34,864 bases of DNA from Micromonospora sp. ATCC 39149. GTDB lineage: Bacteria > Actinomycetota > Actinomycetes > Mycobacteriales > Micromonosporaceae. Made by a program: the position numbers and the translations under genes. Numbering within the stretch: position 1 is the stretch's first letter; each line of letters begins with the position of its first letter. Positions 32,349 through 34,864 of this stretch are shown in pieces. The notes beneath the pieces are model-generated. The model did not search any database and was not told the origin of the DNA. It worked only from the letters and a program-made list of their open reading frames with translations. The DNA is taken from the NCBI RefSeq assembly GCF_000158815.1, contig NZ_GG657738.1:136630-171493 (forward strand), written 5' to 3'.

Positions 32349-32855
32349 TCAGCGGTGGCGGGGTGAGTCGTAGCGGCCGGCGCGGATCTCGCGCAGGGCT
32401 TGTCGCCGGGTGTCGCCGCGCAGGGTGTCGACGTAGAGGCGGCCGTGGAGGTGGTCGGTCTCGTGTTGCAGGGCGCGGGCGAGGAATCCGCTGCCGCAGA
32501 TGGTCAGTGGCTCGCCGTGCTGGTCGAAGCCGTGGGCGGTGGCGTGCAGGGCGCGGGGGGTCGGGAAGTAGAGGCCGGGGATGGACAGGCAGCCCTCGTC
32601 GTCGCCCTGGGTCTCGTCGGACAGCTCCAGCGTGGGGTTGATCATGTGGCCGCGGTGGCCGTCGGCGTTGTAGACGAACACCTGCGCGGATACGCCGATC
32701 TGGGGGGCGGCGACGCCGGCGCGGCCGGGTGCGCCGAGCAGGGTGTCCATCAGGTCGGTGACCAGGGCGCGCAGTTCGGCGTCGAAGGTGGTCACCGGCT
32801 CGCAGGCGGTGCGCAGCACCGGGTCGCCGATGATCCGGATGGGCCTCATCGTCAT
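32349..32855 (-). CDS. def: Peptide deformylase
   Basis: 168 residues from ATG 32855 (or 166 from ATG 32849). It removes the formyl group from the initiator methionine of new proteins. All three metal-site motifs are present: GVAAPQIGV, EGCLSIPG with the Cys ligand, and QHETDHLHG with both His ligands and the catalytic Glu. The first motif has R-A-G-V instead of G-L-G-L-A, typical of actinobacterial second-type deformylases. The gene lies 17 bp after the chorismate-binding enzyme on the same strand, so they are probably co-transcribed. A much longer open frame overlapping pabB is not coding. Confidence 0.92.
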   Translation of the reverse strand: MTMRPIRIIGDPVLRTACEPVTTFDAELRALVTDLMDTLLGAPGRAGVAAPQIGVSAQVFVYNADGHRGHMINPTLELSDETQGDDEGCLSIPGLYFPTPRALHATAHGFDQHGEPLTICGSGFLARALQHETDHLHGRLYVDTLRGDTRRQALREIRAGRYDSPRHR

Positions 32856-32872
32856 AGGCGTCAGGTTATCGG

Positions 32873-34060
32873 TCACCGGTGGCGGGTGCAGCCGGCGGTC
32901 AGGGCGGCGCGTACGGGGCGGGCCTTGGCGGCGGCCTCGGCGACCTCGGCGTCGGGGTCGCTGCCCCAGGTGATGCCGCCGCCGGCCCAGGTGTGCAGGA
33001 GGTGGCCGTCGGCGGCGGCGGTGCGGATGGTCAGGCCGAGGTCGAGGTGGCCGGGGGCGATCCAGCCCAGCGCGCCCATGGCGGCGCCGCGGCCGACGGG
33101 TTCGCGGGCGGCGATGACGTCGCAGGCGGCCAGTTTGGGGGCGCCGGTGACGGAGCCGCCGGGGCAGAGCGCGCGTAGCAGGTCGGCCAGGCCGAGGCCG
33201 TCGGCGGGGGCGGCGGAGATGGTGGATTCGGCCTGCCACAGGTCGCACCAGCGGCGTACGGCGAACAGTTCGTCGACGGTGACGGTGCCGGTGGCCGCGA
33301 CGCGGGCGAGGTCGTTGCGTTCCAGGTCGACGATCATGATGTGTTCGGCGCGTTCCTTGGCGGAGGCGAGCAGTTCGGCGCGGCCGGCGGCGGTGGCGGG
33401 GCGGGTGCCCTTGATGGGGCGGGTGACGAGCCGGCCGGCTTCGATGGCGACGAGGGTCTCCGGGGAGGCGCAGCCGATTGCCCAGCCGGGGCCGTGCAGG
33501 GTGCCGCCGTAGCGGGCGCCGGGTAGGCGGGCGAGGCGGGCGAGGGCGGGGCGGGGGTCGCCGGTGTAGGGGGCGGCGGCGTGGCCGACGAGGTTGACCT
33601 GGTAGACGTCGCCGCGGCCGATGGCGGCGCGCACGGCGGTGACGGCGGCGGCGTGCTGGTGGGGGGTCCAGCTGGGTGTCCAGTCGCCCACCCACCAGGG
33701 GCCGTCGGCTGCCGGTGGCGGGGCGGGGTCGTCTGTCGTGGCGTGGTCGTAGACGACGACGGCGAGGTCGGGCAGGGCGGGCGCGGGGGTGGGCGCGCCG
33801 GGTGCGGCGGCGGCCATGGTGGCCGCGGCGGCGGCGGAGACGTACAGGGCGGCGCCGCAGAGGCCGTTGGGGCGGCCGGTGGCGGGGCGGGTCAGGTCGT
33901 CGGCGCCGACGCCGTGGGCGGTGAGGAAGTCCTGGGCGAGGGCGGCGGGGTCGCCGCCGTCGGGTAGGCGCCATTCGAGGCGGTCGCGTTCGACGAGGCG
34001 GCCGCGGCAGCCAGCGGGGGTGGCGGGGGTGTCAACCCGCCTCAATGGGAGCGCTTCCAC
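32873..34060 (-). CDS. pabB: Aminodeoxychorismate synthase component I-like
   Basis: 395 residues of the chorismate-utilising family. The conserved C-terminal core is complete: YQVNLVGHAAAPYTGDPRPA, the nucleophile-type PIKGTRPAT with its lysine, ERAEHIMIVDLERNDLARV, and CPGGSVTGAPK. PIKGT points to PabB rather than anthranilate synthase. The enzyme aminates chorismate for folate synthesis or for para-aminobenzoate-derived products. The N-terminal region is shorter and Ala/Pro-rich. It starts an operon with def and is divergent from the DUF5999-type gene. Confidence 0.88.
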   Translation of the reverse strand: MEALPLRRVDTPATPAGCRGRLVERDRLEWRLPDGGDPAALAQDFLTAHGVGADDLTRPATGRPNGLCGAALYVSAAAAATMAAAAPGAPTPAPALPDLAVVVYDHATTDDPAPPPAADGPWWVGDWTPSWTPHQHAAAVTAVRAAIGRGDVYQVNLVGHAAAPYTGDPRPALARLARLPGARYGGTLHGPGWAIGCASPETLVAIEAGRLVTRPIKGTRPATAAGRAELLASAKERAEHIMIVDLERNDLARVAATGTVTVDELFAVRRWCDLWQAESTISAAPADGLGLADLLRALCPGGSVTGAPKLAACDVIAAREPVGRGAAMGALGWIAPGHLDLGLTIRTAAADGHLLHTWAGGGITWGSDPDAEVAEAAAKARPVRAALTAGCTRHR

Positions 34061-34162
34061 GCCGTCCGGCCCATTCTTCCTCGTCCGTTCAGTGGATTTC
34101 CCCCCGACATGGCGTGGACCCGCTCGATGCGGCGCGCTGTGGCTTGGTACTGTGCGTCACTG

Positions 34163-34179
34163 GTCATGTGAACCATGAC
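34163..34179. promoter_or_regulatory. Inverted repeat in the pabB/DUF5999 spacer
   Basis: gtcatg tgaac catgac, 28 bp upstream of the DUF5999-type ATG; possible operator in a divergent promoter region. Confidence 0.4.
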
Positions 34180-34207
34180 ACAGTGCCCCCACAGTCCGGA
34201 GAACCCG

Positions 34208-34408
34208 ATGTGCCAGCACCAACCCACCTGTCCTTCCGCCGAAGCGACCGACCGGGAAGCCGCCCGAGTCCTCGCCTGCTTCCCTGAGCAGGGCTGGAGC
34301 CTGCTCTGCAACGGTGTCATCGTCTTCGAGGACACCGGCGAGCTTCTTCCCGACGGCAGCACCATCGCCCCCCATCGCGGCCCTGCCCGACACGCCCTCG
34401 TGGCCTGA
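34208..34408 (+). CDS. DUF5999-type small protein
   Basis: 66 residues. The start MCQHQPTCPSAEATDREAAR, the middle QGWSLLCNGVIVFEDTGELL and the end are a conserved actinobacterial small protein family (DUF5999 as I recall it). Two N-terminal Cys and a His may bind metal. ATG 34208 is chosen because conservation starts there and ccggag lies upstream; an in-frame ATG at 34175 falls in the operator-like repeat. Function unknown. Confidence 0.82.
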   Translation: MCQHQPTCPSAEATDREAARVLACFPEQGWSLLCNGVIVFEDTGELLPDGSTIAPHRGPARHALVA

Positions 34409-34494
34409 CCGTTCACCCAGCGTCAACCTGACGCACCCGTCGACTTCAGGCTAGCCCCCGCGTCCGGGGCTGCCCTCCCCAGGTCGACGCACCG

Positions 34495-34523
34495 GCCGGG
34501 GCGGCCACGTGCACCGCCCCGGC
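34495..34523. terminator. Bidirectional terminator
   Basis: gccggggcgg and ccgccccggc form a 10-bp stem around 9 bases between the convergent DUF5999-type gene and gcvP. Confidence 0.72.
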
Positions 34524-34557
34524 GTCTCGCGTCAGTGCGTGGAAACGCCCGCGGCGC

Positions 34558-34864
34558 TCAGTCTTCGAACGCCTCCGGCGCGGGGCACGAACAGACCAGG
34601 TTCCGGTCGCCGTACGCGCCGTCGACGCGCCGCACCGGCGGCCAGTACTTCCCGGCCCGGTCCACCCCCGCCGGATAGCCACCCACCGACCGCGGATACG
34701 GATGCGGCCACTCGTCGGCCGACACCATCGCCGCCGTGTGCGGGGCGTTGACCAGGGGGTTGTCGCCGGCCGGCCACTGCCCCGAGCCCACCTTGTCGAT
34801 CTCCGCGCGGATGGCGATCATCGCGTCGCAGAACCGGTCCAACTCGGCCAGATCCTCGCTCTCG
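34558..34864 (-). CDS. gcvP: Glycine dehydrogenase (P protein), C-terminal end
   Basis: The last 100 or so residues of the PLP-dependent P protein of the glycine cleavage system, whose start lies beyond the window. Diagnostic text: [59 protein letters not shown] and [19 protein letters not shown] before the stop at 34558. The match to the universally conserved GcvP end is close. It converts glycine, with GcvH and GcvT, to CO2 and a methylene-tetrahydrofolate unit. No sign of damage in the visible part. Confidence 0.95.
   Translation of the reverse strand, partial: ESEDLAELDRFCDAMIAIRAEIDKVGSGQWPAGDNPLVNAPHTAAMVSADEWPHPYPRSVGGYPAGVDRAGKYWPPVRRVDGAYGDRNLVCSCPAPEAFED

Noticed and set aside
32349..33974. 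541-codon frame joining def with the pabB region
   Set aside because: Only the last 168 codons match deformylase; the upstream part is an Arg/Pro-rich shadow of pabB.

Overview
The window is GC-rich actinobacterial DNA. A Micromonosporaceae-type host is likely, inferred from the right-hand chromosomal block: chorismate-binding enzyme, peptide deformylase, a DUF5999-type small protein and the end of glycine dehydrogenase gcvP. GTG starts are frequent and promoters are compact. The left two thirds is accessory DNA packed with mobile elements. The right third (from about 26.2 kb) is a mixture of resident genes, a resolvase and a STAND-type gene pair.

Layout. Positions 1-1445 hold the C-terminal half of a Tn3-family transposase. 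A DHA2 drug exporter and its TetR regulator follow (1554-3733). From 3729 to 22665 I infer one 18.9 kb Tn7/Tn5053-type transposon. Its outermost 13 bp (tgtgacacagaat) are identical and inverted at the two ends. Inside are transposase-binding repeats ending in gtcagt: three on the left at exact 22-bp spacing, and two on the right that regain the same 22-bp spacing once an inserted IS3 element (21262-22590, 4-bp duplication gtcg) is removed in silico. A four-gene overlapping operon on the minus strand (8400 to 3893) encodes a DDE TnsB/TniA-like transposase, a TnsC/TniB-like AAA+ ATPase, a TnsC-like protein that has lost its P-loop, and an XRE/winged-helix protein. No TniQ/TnsD and no TnsA are visible.

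Cargo. Two related redox cassettes lie in the transposon. Cassette 1 has a MarR regulator, DoxX, a zinc-type/quinone oxidoreductase and the tail of an NAD(P)-binding protein. Cassette 2 has an HxlR regulator, a DsbA/FrnE thioredoxin-fold protein, an intact NAD(P)-binding protein, the tail of a quinone oxidoreductase and a second DoxX. Each keeps what the other lost. Between them are an intradiol-type dioxygenase and a SnoaL-like protein that share an identical 40-bp leader plus start, a luciferase-like/recombinase chimera, and Tn3-family wreckage. Toward the right end are a small HTH operon and a divergent serine recombinase flanked by inverted repeats.

Outside the right end are a tyrosine recombinase, an IS481 remnant, a dead IS3-family copy and a broken fetB-like permease gene. 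Then come a secreted lysozyme-like protein, a TnpR resolvase with a res-like region, a membrane protein plus NB-ARC/TPR protein pair, an HTH chimera, a MarR regulator and the chromosomal block. I saw no CRISPR array, rRNA or tRNA.
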